DNA from: Pseudomonas sp. DG56-2
Lineage (GTDB): Bacteria > Pseudomonadota > Gammaproteobacteria > Pseudomonadales > Pseudomonadaceae
Assembly (NCBI RefSeq): GCF_004803755.1
Contig: NZ_CP032311.1
Span: 2,186,501 to 2,250,500 of the forward strand
Length of the DNA stretch: 64,000 nucleotides
Reading direction: 5' to 3'
How positions within the stretch are numbered: position 1 is the stretch's first letter; each line of letters begins with the position of its first letter. The notes under the pieces were generated by a model. That model saw nothing but the letters and a program-made list of their open reading frames with translations. It was not told the DNA's origin and did not search any database. This document shows positions 19,880-28,528 of this stretch, in pieces. Position numbers and translations under genes: made by a program.

Positions 19880-21769
19880 ATGACTTATCAGCACAGCTAT
19901 GCCCGTTCCATCGCCGATCCTGCCGCGTTCTGGGCCGAACATGCCGATGGACTGGCCTGGTATCGCAAGCCCCTGCAAACCCTCGGGGAACGTCTCGATG
20001 GCACCCACCAGTGGTTCGCCGACGGCAGCCTGAACAGTTGCTACCTGGCCCTGGATCATCAGATCGAACAGGGACGAGGGGAGCAGACTGCCCTGATCTA
20101 CGACTCACCTGTAACCGGCAGCCAGCAACAGTTCACCTATGTGCAACTGCGTGACGAAGTCGCGCGCCTGGCTGGATTGCTGCGTGAGTTGGGGGTGCAG
20201 AAGGGCGATGGCGTGATTATCTACATGCCCATGGTGCCCCAGGCGGCCATGGCCATGCTTGCCTGTGCTCGCATCGGAGCCGTGCATTCGGTGGTGTTCG
20301 GCGGTTTTGCCGCCAACGAACTGGCCCTGCGTATCGACGATGCACGCCCGACCTTGCTGCTGACCGCTTCCTGCGGGCTGGAGTTTGATCGCGTCATCGA
20401 ATACAAGCCGCTGGTTGACCGCGCCCTGCAACTGGCTAGCCATCAACCGCGCAAGGTGCTGGTGCTGCAGCGTCCGCAGGCGCCGGCAACCCTGATTGAA
20501 GGCCGCGACCTCGACTGGCAGCAAGCCGTGGCCAACGCCCGCCCGGTAGCGCCGGTAGAGCTGGCCGCCGCCGATCCGCTGTACATCATGTACACCTCCG
20601 GCACCACCGGAAAACCCAAGGGTATTGTTCGTGAGAACGGTGGTAACGCCGTGGCCCTGAGCTTCGCCATGCGTCATATCTACGGTATGCAGTCCGGTGA
20701 TGTGTGGTGGGGAATTTCCGATGTTGGCTGGGTGGTCGGCCACTCGTTGATCGTCTATGGCCCACTGATGAACGGTTGCACCACCGTGTTTTATGAGGGT
20801 AAGCCGATTCGCACGCCCGATGCGGGCGCCTACTGGCGCGTGGTCGAGCAGTATCGGGTCAACGGCCTGTTCTGCGCACCGACCGCCATGCGCGCCATCC
20901 GCAAGGAGGATCCGGAGGGCGAGCTGCTGCGCAGTTATGACCTGAGTTCCTTGCGCCAGCTGTTCCTGGCGGGGGAAAAGCTCGATTCCAGCACGCATCA
21001 GTGGCTGGAATCGATCAGCGGCAAGACGGTTCACGACCACTGGTGGCAAACCGAAACCGGCTGGCCGGTGACGGCACCTTGCGTGGGGCTCGATGGCAGT
21101 GCCGCGCGGCCAGGTTCAAGCAACCGCGCCGTGCCGGGTTACCACGTGCGGGTGCTGGACGATGACGGCCAACTGCTTGGCCCGAACCAGCAGGGCGCCA
21201 TTGTAATCGCCTTGCCATTGCCGCCCGGTTGCAGCCAGACGCTGTGGGGTGACCACCAGCGCTATCTGGATGCCTACCTCACCACCTACCCGGGTTACTA
21301 CCACACAGGTGACGGCGGGTACCTGGACGATGATGGTTTTGTCTACATCATGGGCCGTACCGACGATGTCATTAACGTTTCCGGGCACCGCCTGTCGACC
21401 GGTGAAATGGAAGACCTGGTGGCTCGCCATCCAGCGGTGGCCGAGTGCGCGGTGATTGGCGTGCATGATGAAATCAAGGGCCAGGTGCCGCTGGCTTTGG
21501 TAGTGCTCAAGGACGGCCAGGGCATCAGCGAGGCTGCCTTGCAGAGCGAGTTGATGGCCAGCGTACGTGAGCAAATCGGAGCCCTTGCCTGTTTCAATCA
21601 GGTGCGGGTGGTCAAGCGCCTGCCCAAGACACGATCAGGCAAGATCCTGCGTGCTGTGCTGCGCAAGATTGCCGATCAGCAGGCCTACACACCGCCCTCA
21701 ACCCTGGATGATCCGGCTGTGCTGGGAGAAATCGAAGCGGTGCTGGCGAGCTTCGCGCGGGTGGGTTGA
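19880..21769 (+). CDS. prpE: Propionyl-CoA synthetase
   Basis: Acyl-adenylate-forming enzyme, 629 aa, that activates propionate (and some acetate) with CoA and ATP. The ANL-superfamily signatures are all present: YTSGTTGKPKGIVR (P-loop-like motif, near residues 239-252), WWQTETGWPV, YHTGDGGYLDDDGFVYIMGR with the ribose-binding Asp, and the C-terminal catalytic lysine in KTRSGKILR. The KPKGIVRENGG sequence is typical of PrpE rather than acetyl-CoA synthetase. It stands apart from any prpBCD locus. The start ATG at 19880 matches the family N-terminus. Confidence 0.94.
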   Translation: MTYQHSYARSIADPAAFWAEHADGLAWYRKPLQTLGERLDGTHQWFADGSLNSCYLALDHQIEQGRGEQTALIYDSPVTGSQQQFTYVQLRDEVARLAGLLRELGVQKGDGVIIYMPMVPQAAMAMLACARIGAVHSVVFGGFAANELALRIDDARPTLLLTASCGLEFDRVIEYKPLVDRALQLASHQPRKVLVLQRPQAPATLIEGRDLDWQQAVANARPVAPVELAAADPLYIMYTSGTTGKPKGIVRENGGNAVALSFAMRHIYGMQSGDVWWGISDVGWVVGHSLIVYGPLMNGCTTVFYEGKPIRTPDAGAYWRVVEQYRVNGLFCAPTAMRAIRKEDPEGELLRSYDLSSLRQLFLAGEKLDSSTHQWLESISGKTVHDHWWQTETGWPVTAPCVGLDGSAARPGSSNRAVPGYHVRVLDDDGQLLGPNQQGAIVIALPLPPGCSQTLWGDHQRYLDAYLTTYPGYYHTGDGGYLDDDGFVYIMGRTDDVINVSGHRLSTGEMEDLVARHPAVAECAVIGVHDEIKGQVPLALVVLKDGQGISEAALQSELMASVREQIGALACFNQVRVVKRLPKTRSGKILRAVLRKIADQQAYTPPSTLDDPAVLGEIEAVLASFARVG

Positions 21770-21790
21770 GCCCCCGCGCATCGGTGGCTT

Positions 21791-22936
21791 TCAGCAGTCG
21801 GCCTGGCGTAACTGACCGAGCCGGCTGCGGGTTCGCGCCAGGTCGGCGGCAACGCCCTGCAGGCTCACCTGCAGCGGCGCTGCGCCAATCACCGTCAGGT
21901 GTTTGTCCTGGTCATAAAGCACATCAACCAGATTGATGAAGCGCTGTTGCTCGGCGATCGAACAGTCTTCAAGGCACGGCAACCCGTCGATAATCCAGTA
22001 ATCGAAGCGTTGAGCCAGCTGCAGATAATCAATAACGGCCGTGGGCTGCTCGCAGATCTGGGCGAAATGGAATCCTACTGTCTTGTCCTCGGCGAGCAGC
22101 GCCTTAAGTTGGCGTTTGCCCACGTGCAGCATCACAGGGTTAGTGGCTGAGAGGGCCATGCCTGAGGCAGGCAGTTGCAGTGCCTGGCGCTGCTGCGGGT
22201 TACCCGGCCAAACATAGTGGCCCTGGGTGAAGCGCTGGTGGCTTGTGGATGTACTCAAACTGCGGTAGTCCTGGTCACCGCCCACTTCCAGCACCTGCAT
22301 CTGGCTGTTGATCAAGCGTATGACCGGCTCGAAACGCTGATGGTAGAGAGGGTTGGGCAACAAACCTTCCGGCGCGTAATTGGACGTCACCACTACAAAG
22401 ATGCGCCGGGCGAACAGTGCCTGGAACAACCGGGTGATGAGCATTGCGTCGCCAATGTCGTGCACATGAAATTCATCGAAGCACAAAACCTGACAGTCTT
22501 GCAGCAGTTGGTCGAGGGTGCAGGCCAGGGCATCATCCTGATGGCGGTGCTCGAACATGCCTTGGTGCAGGCGGGCAAAAAAATCATGAAAATGCAGGCG
22601 ACGCTTGTGCGCCTGTGGCAATGCGTGAAAGAACCCATCGAGCAGCCAGCTTTTGCCTCGTCCAACCTTGCCATGCAGATACAAACTGCGAGCCTGGCCG
22701 CTGTCGATACGAGTAGCCTGTTTGGCAAAGTGTTCGATGACCTGCAATTGACCCTGACTCAAGGTGAAACCTTGGGTAGCAGCCTTGTGACGAAAATACT
22801 GACGAACGGTTGCAGGCAGGCTGGACGCGCTAGCGGATGCCGGCGTGAGGCGATGGCGTAGGGCGCGTAGCGGTGAGCGTATCCAGGAAGGTGGTTGAGC
22901 AGGCAATCTGGGCGCCTCGAGGCTGAAAGGACTCAA
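21791..22936 (-). CDS. ZapE/AFG1-family ATPase
   Basis: AFG1-like AAA ATPase of 381 aa. Walker A is LHGKVGRGKSWLLDGFF (around residue 88), and Walker B is CFDEFHVHDIGDAMLI, the motif typical of ZapE/Lhr1. ZapE binds FtsZ and aids division under stress; mitochondrial AFG1 acts in protein quality control. Pseudomonads commonly carry two copies, and this genomic setting, next to a pilus operon and prpE, looks like the secondary paralogue. The only available N-terminal start is TTG 22936, with a poorly placed GGAG; the true start may be further inside. Confidence 0.85.
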   Translation of the reverse strand: MSPFSLEAPRLPAQPPSWIRSPLRALRHRLTPASASASSLPATVRQYFRHKAATQGFTLSQGQLQVIEHFAKQATRIDSGQARSLYLHGKVGRGKSWLLDGFFHALPQAHKRRLHFHDFFARLHQGMFEHRHQDDALACTLDQLLQDCQVLCFDEFHVHDIGDAMLITRLFQALFARRIFVVVTSNYAPEGLLPNPLYHQRFEPVIRLINSQMQVLEVGGDQDYRSLSTSTSHQRFTQGHYVWPGNPQQRQALQLPASGMALSATNPVMLHVGKRQLKALLAEDKTVGFHFAQICEQPTAVIDYLQLAQRFDYWIIDGLPCLEDCSIAEQQRFINLVDVLYDQDKHLTVIGAAPLQVSLQGVAADLARTRSRLGQLRQADC

Positions 22937-22950
22937 GCTCCAGCTTGAGT
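22931..22950. promoter_or_regulatory. Perfect palindrome at the 5' end of the ZapE-like gene
   Basis: Nine-base arms starting ACTCAAGCT pair exactly around a CC centre. The palindrome overlaps the TTG start of the ZapE-like gene and could be a protein-binding site or an mRNA hairpin that hides the start codon. Confidence 0.45.
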
Positions 22951-23024
22951 GAGCGCGGCTAATTTAACCAAAATGGTCGGTGGCTGCCAACGCGCGAGAC
23001 GTTCGGTTATGCGATACCGGATCT

Positions 23025-23041
23025 TGTACATGACCTGTACA
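23025..23041. promoter_or_regulatory. Repeated TGTACA half-sites upstream of the csu operon
   Basis: TGTACA at 23025-23030 and again at 23036-23041 form the symmetric element TGTACATGACCTGTACA, about 80 bp before the first pilin gene. One helical turn (11 bp) between repeats fits a dimeric regulator. No specific factor can be named. Confidence 0.4.
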
Positions 23042-23118
23042 TTCTCCTACGGACTGGCAGCATTTTTCTTCACTGCTACCCTGAAAACCAGATGAATCCT
23101 GCGTTAAAGGATGAACGA

Positions 23119-23646
23119 GTGAAAGGACGCTCTCTGGTTGCACTGCTTGGATTGGTCATTGCCAACAGCTGCGCCGCCGCTCAATTCATGGTTGAAGTCA
23201 AGGTGCAGGTACAGCGCGGCTGCGTGCTTGTGCATGAGCCACGCGAAGCCGGTGCCCAGGCCTTGGGCGTTCTGGATTTTGGCGTTACCGCGCGATTGGA
23301 TGATCCATCTGGGCCCAGAACCAGCTATTTACACAATCAGCGTCCGCCGCGGCTTGAGTGCAATCCCGACACCAGTTATCAGTTGCAGGTTGATGCCGGC
23401 CAGCACGGCGGCAGCGGCGAAGTGCGTTACCTGAGCAGCACCCAGCCGTCGGCGCAACCGATTCCCTATCGCTTGTATCAGGATGCTGCCTGGCGCTTAC
23501 CGCTGCCGGTCAACGTGATACAGCATGCACGCGTGCCCTCCAGTGGCTCGGTGGAACTTCCGCTGTATGCACGTATCGACAGCTTGACCCAGGTGCCAGT
23601 TGTCGGTAGCTATTCTGATCTGCTCAAGGTCACCGTGACCTGGTGA
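23119..23646 (+). CDS. Csu-type pilus subunit 1 (SCPU / spore coat U domain)
   Basis: A 175 aa secreted protein with a signal peptide (GRSLVALLGLVIANSCAAA) and one SCPU domain with the paired cysteines (RGCVLV and RLECNP) and the closing GSYSDLLKVTVTW. I chose GTG 23119 because AAAGG lies 9 bases upstream and it opens the signal peptide; ATG 23092, in frame, has no ribosome site. Unlike the other subunits it lacks a clear glycine/threonine-rich donor-like strand region, so it may be a minor or adaptor subunit. It is first in a seven-gene pilus operon. Confidence 0.85.
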   Translation: MKGRSLVALLGLVIANSCAAAQFMVEVKVQVQRGCVLVHEPREAGAQALGVLDFGVTARLDDPSGPRTSYLHNQRPPRLECNPDTSYQLQVDAGQHGGSGEVRYLSSTQPSAQPIPYRLYQDAAWRLPLPVNVIQHARVPSSGSVELPLYARIDSLTQVPVVGSYSDLLKVTVTW

Positions 23647-23695
23647 AAGCCCCTGCATCGTCTGCCAAGGGGTGTCTGCTAAAGGAACTGGCAGC

Positions 23696-24226
23696 ATGAA
23701 GAAAGTCCTGTTGTTGAGTATCGGCCCGTTGCTACTGGTGAGCCCTGACGCTTTTGCGGGAATGAGTGGGCATATTCAGGCGCGCCTGGTGATCAGCGCT
23801 GCCTGCCAGATCAGTGGTGATCCCAAGGGTGGTGTCGGCAACCCTGGTGCCGGTGTCCTGGATTTCGGCAGCCAGGGCCCTAGCTGGACTGGACCGCTGC
23901 TATCGCATGTAGACGAAGATGCCTCTAACGACAGCCTGATGGTGCGCTGCAATCCTTCCGTGCGCGCCTTCAGCGTCAGTATCAATGGCGGCACTCACGG
24001 TGATGGTGACAATCGGCGCTTGAGCAATGGCCGCGAGCTGATTGCCTATCAGTTGTCGGCCGATGCTTCCGGCAATGCTCGCTATGGCATCGGCCAGCAA
24101 CGCAATTTTGCCATCAACAGCACGGCGCAGATTCCCATACCGATTTACGGCGTGCTGGTGGCTCACCCGCAATCCCTGCCGGCCGGCATTTATCGCGACA
24201 CGTTGATGGTGACCCTGGACTGGTAA
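23696..24226 (+). CDS. Csu-type pilus subunit 2 (SCPU domain)
   Basis: A 176 aa protein with signal peptide KKVLLLSIGPLLLVSPDAFA and an SCPU domain. The core shows AACQISG, VLDFGSQGP, MVRCNPSVRAFSVSINGG, ELIAYQLSADA and the terminal GIYRDTLMVTLDW. SCPU subunits of archaic chaperone-usher pili polymerise by donor-strand exchange outside the cell. ATG 23696 has AAAGGA ten bases upstream. It corresponds by position to CsuA or CsuB minor subunits of Acinetobacter. Confidence 0.87.
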   Translation: MKKVLLLSIGPLLLVSPDAFAGMSGHIQARLVISAACQISGDPKGGVGNPGAGVLDFGSQGPSWTGPLLSHVDEDASNDSLMVRCNPSVRAFSVSINGGTHGDGDNRRLSNGRELIAYQLSADASGNARYGIGQQRNFAINSTAQIPIPIYGVLVAHPQSLPAGIYRDTLMVTLDW

Positions 24227-24243
24227 CACACAAGGAGTGACTC

Positions 24244-24774
24244 ATGCAGGCGTATATTTCTCGCTTTGTTTTCGCCGGCGTTGGCCTGGCCCTGTGCGCT
24301 CAGGCCAATGCAGCGAGTATCACCGGACAGATCAATGCCACGCTTACCTTGACGGCAAGCTGTCAGGTCAACGGGAATACAGGGAGCTCCGGCGTGGATT
24401 TCGGAGCATTGAACTTTGGCACCACCGACGCGTTGTTTACCGAGGCCGCAGGGCAAGTACTGGGTGCAGGCGGGGCCATGAGTATCCTCTGCTCCAGTGG
24501 TACCGTGCCTGTGGTGAAGGTCGGCACTGGCATAAACGATGGCCAATCGGCCGGTGGTACTCGGTCCTTGGCAGATGGGGCAGGCAATTTTGTGCCCTAC
24601 GACTTCTATACCGACTCCGGTCATACCCAGCTTCTGGCGATAAACGGCACCATCACCCTGCCCACCAGCAGTGGTGCGGCACAGACGGTCAACCTCTATG
24701 GGTTGGCCAAGGGCAAGGCCGGTCTGCCGGCCGGGGCCTATACCGATACGGTGAGCGTCGAGTTGAGTTTCTGA
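24244..24774 (+). CDS. Csu-type pilus subunit 3, probable major pilin (CsuA/B-like)
   Basis: A 176 aa SCPU protein with a signal peptide ending NAA-S and a mature start SITGQINATLTLTASCQVNG. Its pattern, with LNFGTTDALFTEAAGQV, a second cysteine in MSILCSSGT, VPYDFYTDSGHTQLL and AYTDTVSVELSF, is the closest of the four to Acinetobacter CsuA/B, the shaft pilin. Low charge and high Gly/Ala/Thr content suit a major structural subunit. The AAGGAG before its ATG is the strongest ribosome site in the operon, consistent with high output. Archaic pili promote attachment to abiotic surfaces. Confidence 0.88.
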   Translation: MQAYISRFVFAGVGLALCAQANAASITGQINATLTLTASCQVNGNTGSSGVDFGALNFGTTDALFTEAAGQVLGAGGAMSILCSSGTVPVVKVGTGINDGQSAGGTRSLADGAGNFVPYDFYTDSGHTQLLAINGTITLPTSSGAAQTVNLYGLAKGKAGLPAGAYTDTVSVELSF

Positions 24775-24777
24775 GCC

Positions 24778-25281
24778 GTGCCGCGCACATTTTGCGCGTT
24801 GCTGGGGCTAGCGGCTTGGGTCGCGCCGGCAACCTTGACTGCGGCCACCACCAGCACGTTTCAGGTAAGTGCCCAAGTAGTGGCGGGGTGCTTGGTGGTC
24901 GGCGGCTCGAGCAACTATGGCGAGCTCAATTTCGGCACCTTTTCAGCACTCGCCAGCGGCACGCCCACTATCGCGCTCAGCGCCGCGTCGGTGTCCCTGC
25001 AGTGCACGCCGGGGGTCACATTGCGCATGAGCATCGATGCGGGGCGCAACCCGGGCAGCGGCGGCCGCAATCTCAAGCGCAACGCCGGCAGCCAATTGCT
25101 GGCCTATCAATTGTTCAGCGATGCCGGTTTAAGTCAGCCGCTGGGCATCGACCAGATCGTCGCAGTGAACTACAGCGACGCCAATGCCATCAAGTTACCG
25201 GTCTACGCTCGGGCACAGCTGACCGGCAAGGTGCCGGCCGGCAGTTACACCGATGTGGTGCAGGTGGTGCTGACCTGGTGA
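24778..25281 (+). CDS. Csu-type pilus subunit 4 (SCPU domain)
   Basis: A 167 aa SCPU protein starting GTG 24778, three bases after the previous stop, so probably translated by coupling. The signal peptide (TFCALLGLAAWVAPATLTAA) is followed by VSAQVVAGCLVVG, ELNFGTFSAL, SLQCTPGVTLRMSIDAG and a terminal SYTDVVQVVLTW. It is likely a minor subunit between shaft and tip. The weak start signal suggests lower output than subunit 3. Confidence 0.86.
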   Translation: MPRTFCALLGLAAWVAPATLTAATTSTFQVSAQVVAGCLVVGGSSNYGELNFGTFSALASGTPTIALSAASVSLQCTPGVTLRMSIDAGRNPGSGGRNLKRNAGSQLLAYQLFSDAGLSQPLGIDQIVAVNYSDANAIKLPVYARAQLTGKVPAGSYTDVVQVVLTW

Positions 25282-25322
25282 GAGGACTTGCCAGGTGTAT
25301 TCGACAACCAAGGAGATTGTGA

Positions 25323-26114
25323 ATGAGGGCATGCGCTGACAATTCGCACTGGATGATCAAATGGCTTGGTTGTGCGCTGGTCATGCTGGCGGGTGCGCCT
25401 TTGCAGGCGGCCACATCGGTGCTGATCTGGCCGATCGATCCTGTGCTTGAGGCCGACCAGAAGGCCGGTGCGCTGTGGCTGGAAAATCGCGGCACCACAG
25501 CGGCAAATCTGCAGGTAAGGGTGTTCGCCTGGCGCCAGGGTGATTATGACGATCAATACCAGGCCCAGCGCGAGATCATCGGCAGCCCGCCGGTGGCAAC
25601 GATCGCGCCGGGACAAAAACAGTTGATCCGTCTGACCCGCACCGGCCCCTCTGCGGTAGGCCAGGAACAAGCTTACCGGATCATCATCGACGAAATTCCT
25701 CCGGCCTGGTCCGAGAACACACCTGCGGACAAACCACAGGCGGCTATCCGCTTTCAGATGCGCTACTCGGTGCCGCTGTTCGTCTATGGGCAAGGTCTGT
25801 GGGGCAAGACGGATGCCACTGGCCAGCGCGATCCGGCAAGTGTTGGCAAACCGGCATTGAGCTGGCGTCAGGTGTCGGTCCAGGGCCGGCCCTACGTGGA
25901 AGTACGCAACACCGGGCCGGTGCATGCGCGCCTGACCGATGTGGTGTTACAGCAAGGTGGGCAGAGCCGTCCGCTGGTCGAAGGTCTGCTCGGCTATGTG
26001 TTGCCCGGGGCCAGCATGCGCTGGCCAGTGCCGCAACCGATAACAGCTGCCACGGTCCTCAAAGGGCGGGTCAATGGTCAGGAGCCGGCGCAAACCCTGA
26101 GTCAGGGCCAATGA
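25323..26114 (+). CDS. csuC: Csu-type periplasmic pilus chaperone (CsuC-like)
   Basis: Periplasmic chaperone of 263 aa, two immunoglobulin-like domains, which donates a strand to subunits and delivers them to the usher. The signal peptide ends PLQAA; conserved features are the N-terminal SVLIWPIDPVLEADQKAGALWLEN, the IAPGQKQLIRLTR strand and EQAYRIIIDEIPP, which hold the subunit-anchoring positions of archaic FGL-type chaperones. AAGGAG stands before ATG 25323. It is the fifth gene of the pilus operon. Confidence 0.91.
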   Translation: MRACADNSHWMIKWLGCALVMLAGAPLQAATSVLIWPIDPVLEADQKAGALWLENRGTTAANLQVRVFAWRQGDYDDQYQAQREIIGSPPVATIAPGQKQLIRLTRTGPSAVGQEQAYRIIIDEIPPAWSENTPADKPQAAIRFQMRYSVPLFVYGQGLWGKTDATGQRDPASVGKPALSWRQVSVQGRPYVEVRNTGPVHARLTDVVLQQGGQSRPLVEGLLGYVLPGASMRWPVPQPITAATVLKGRVNGQEPAQTLSQGQ

Positions 26115-26159
26115 GTACAAGGTAGTACCGCAGGAGCAGGGCCCAGGGAGGACCCGGTC

Positions 26160-26180
26160 ATGGTTGGATACGGTGCGTGA
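26160..26180 (+). other. Six-codon leader ORF coupled to the usher gene
   Basis: AGGGAGGA (26145-26152) sits 7 bases before ATG 26160, which opens the mini-ORF MVGYGA. Its TGA (26178-26180) overlaps the usher's GTG start (26177-26179) in a GTGA arrangement. The usher start itself has no ribosome site within range, so ribosomes probably load at the mini-ORF and re-initiate. Confidence 0.55.
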
Positions 26181-28528
26181 GTATTTCTCCGACCTTGGTG
26201 CGTCCATTGGCGCTGACGGCCTGTGCGCTGCTGACGCTGGGCAGCGCGTCGCTGCTGGCTGGCGAGCTGCCTGCTCCGCCCACCAGCCTGGAGGCGGTTG
26301 GCGATGCGCAGTTGTACCTGGAGTTGGTGGTCAACCAGATGAGCAGCCCTGAATTGGTGGTGGTGCAGCAACGTGCCGGGCGTCTGTACATGGCTTCGGC
26401 GGACCTGCAGGCGGCAGGCGTGCAAGTGCCGGAGCTGGCGGCAGGGGAGGTGGCGCTCGACAGTATCGAGGGCCTGCACGTCGACTACGACAGTCAGGCG
26501 CAGCGCCTGCTGTTGCAAGTGCCGCCTGCCTGGTTGCCGCTGCAGACCCTGGGCAACCGGCAGCTGTATCCGCCCAGCGAGGCGCGCAGCAGTTTGGGTG
26601 GTTTGTTCAACTACGACCTGTACCTGAACGACACCGATGACGGCGGCACCTACCTTGCAGCTTGGAATGAACTGCGCCTGTTCGACAGTTGGGGCACCCT
26701 GTCGACAACCGGTCAATGGCGCCAGGCACTGGGCGGCAACCAGTTCGACGACAGCCAGCAGGGCTTTCGCCGCTACGACACAACTTGGCGTTACACCGAT
26801 GAGGCGCGCTTGCTGACCCTGGAAGTGGGCGACGTCCTCAGCGGCGCGTTGCCCTGGACCAGTTCGGTACGCTTGGGGGGCGTGCAGCTGTCGCGGGACT
26901 TTGCCGTGCGCCCGGATCTGGTCACCTATCCACTGCCAGCATTCGCAGGGGAAGCCGCAGTGCCATCTTCGCTGGATCTGTTCATCAATGGCTACAAGAG
27001 CGCCAGCTCAGAATTGCAACCCGGACCCTATACGCTGACCAATATTCCCTTCATCAATGGCGCTGGCGAAGCGGTGGTGGTGACTACCGACGCCCTTGGA
27101 CGGCAGGTCTCCACGACCTTGCCGTTCTACGTCACCAGCAGCTTGTTGCAGAAGGGCCTTGCGGACTTCTCCCTGGCAGCTGGCAGCCTGCGTCGTGACT
27201 ATGCCTTGCGAGACTTCGCTTACGGCCCAGGCGTGACCGCCGCCAGCCTGCGTTATGGCCTGACGGATCGCTTCACTTTGGAAAGCCATGCCGAGGCGGC
27301 CGAGTCCCTGGCCTTGGGTGGCGTGGGCGGCAACCTGCAGGTCGGCAATTGGGGCGTGGTCAACGCTGCGCTCAGCCAGAGCCGTTTTGACAGCCGCAGT
27401 GGCCAGCAAATGAGTCTGGGCTATCAGTACAACAGCCCGCGTCTGGGCTTCAACTATCAGCGCTTGCAGCGCCGTGGCGATTACGCCGACCTGTCATTGC
27501 TCGACAGCCCTTACACCCGCCTGAGCCAGCGTAGCGAACAAGTCACCCTGAGCCTGAACCTCAATCGCTATGGCAGTCTGGGCGCAGGCTATTTCGATGT
27601 GCGCGCAGGGGACAACAGTCGCACCCGCCTGCTCAACCTGACCTGGAGTAAACCGCTGTGGGGCAACAGCAGCCTGTACCTGTCGGCGAACCGTGAGATC
27701 GGCGAGAGCCAATGGGCAGTACAGGCGCAATGGGTGATTCCGTTCGACCTCAATGGCACCTTGAGCCTGAGCGCTGAGCGTAACGACAACGGCGAGAGTC
27801 TGCAGCGGGTCAACTACAGTCGTGCAGTGCCGGGTGAGGGGGGCGTAGGGTTCAACCTTGGCTACGCCAGCGGTGACCAGGAGGCCTATCGTCAGGCCGA
27901 CCTGACCTGGCGTCTGCAGTCTGTCCAGCTGCAGGTGGGGGCTTACGGCAATGCTGCTGACACCACGCGCTGGGCCGATGCCAGCGGTTCGCTGGTGTGG
28001 ATGGACTCGGGCGTGTTTGCCGCCAATCGTATCGACGACGCATTTGTCGTGGTTAGCACCGATGGCTTTGCCGATGTGCCGGTTCGCTACGAAAACCAGT
28101 TGGTGGGGCGCACCGACAGCCAGGGGCATTTGCTCGTGCCCTGGAGCAGCGGTTATTACCGGGGCAAGTATGAAATCGACCCGATGGAGCTGCCCAGCAC
28201 CGTGCAGGTGGCCCAGGTCGAGCAACGTGTAGCGGTGCGTCGTGGAGCAGGTTACTTGCTCGAATTTCCCATGCAGCATGTAGTTGCGGCCAGTATTCAT
28301 CTGGTCGATAGCGCGCAGATTGATCTGCCTTTGGGCAGCCAGGTGCTGCACGAGCAGAGCGGTGCGCGTACGGTCGTCGGTTGGGATGGGTTGGTGTACC
28401 TGGAGGGGCTCGCCGAACATAACAGCCTGGTGGTCGAGCGCAGTGCGGGCGGTAGTTGTCGCGTTCAGTTCACGCTCGACAATGATCAGGCGCAGGTGCC
28501 GTTGATTGGGCCGCTGGTGTGTCGGTGA
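26177..28528 (+). CDS. csuD: Csu-type outer-membrane usher
   Basis: Outer-membrane usher of 783 aa of the FimD/PapC family that assembles and secretes pilus subunits. The signal peptide is followed by an N-terminal domain (LYLELVVNQ), a middle region around LYLNDTDDGGTYLAAWNE, the plug region near SLDLFINGYKSASSELQPG, many beta-strands of the 24-strand barrel, and C-terminal plug-like domains ending CRVQFTLDNDQAQVPLIGPLVCR. The GTG start overlaps the stop of a six-codon leader ORF. The last codons overlap the start of the tip-protein gene. Confidence 0.92.
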   Translation: MSISPTLVRPLALTACALLTLGSASLLAGELPAPPTSLEAVGDAQLYLELVVNQMSSPELVVVQQRAGRLYMASADLQAAGVQVPELAAGEVALDSIEGLHVDYDSQAQRLLLQVPPAWLPLQTLGNRQLYPPSEARSSLGGLFNYDLYLNDTDDGGTYLAAWNELRLFDSWGTLSTTGQWRQALGGNQFDDSQQGFRRYDTTWRYTDEARLLTLEVGDVLSGALPWTSSVRLGGVQLSRDFAVRPDLVTYPLPAFAGEAAVPSSLDLFINGYKSASSELQPGPYTLTNIPFINGAGEAVVVTTDALGRQVSTTLPFYVTSSLLQKGLADFSLAAGSLRRDYALRDFAYGPGVTAASLRYGLTDRFTLESHAEAAESLALGGVGGNLQVGNWGVVNAALSQSRFDSRSGQQMSLGYQYNSPRLGFNYQRLQRRGDYADLSLLDSPYTRLSQRSEQVTLSLNLNRYGSLGAGYFDVRAGDNSRTRLLNLTWSKPLWGNSSLYLSANREIGESQWAVQAQWVIPFDLNGTLSLSAERNDNGESLQRVNYSRAVPGEGGVGFNLGYASGDQEAYRQADLTWRLQSVQLQVGAYGNAADTTRWADASGSLVWMDSGVFAANRIDDAFVVVSTDGFADVPVRYENQLVGRTDSQGHLLVPWSSGYYRGKYEIDPMELPSTVQVAQVEQRVAVRRGAGYLLEFPMQHVVAASIHLVDSAQIDLPLGSQVLHEQSGARTVVGWDGLVYLEGLAEHNSLVVERSAGGSCRVQFTLDNDQAQVPLIGPLVCR

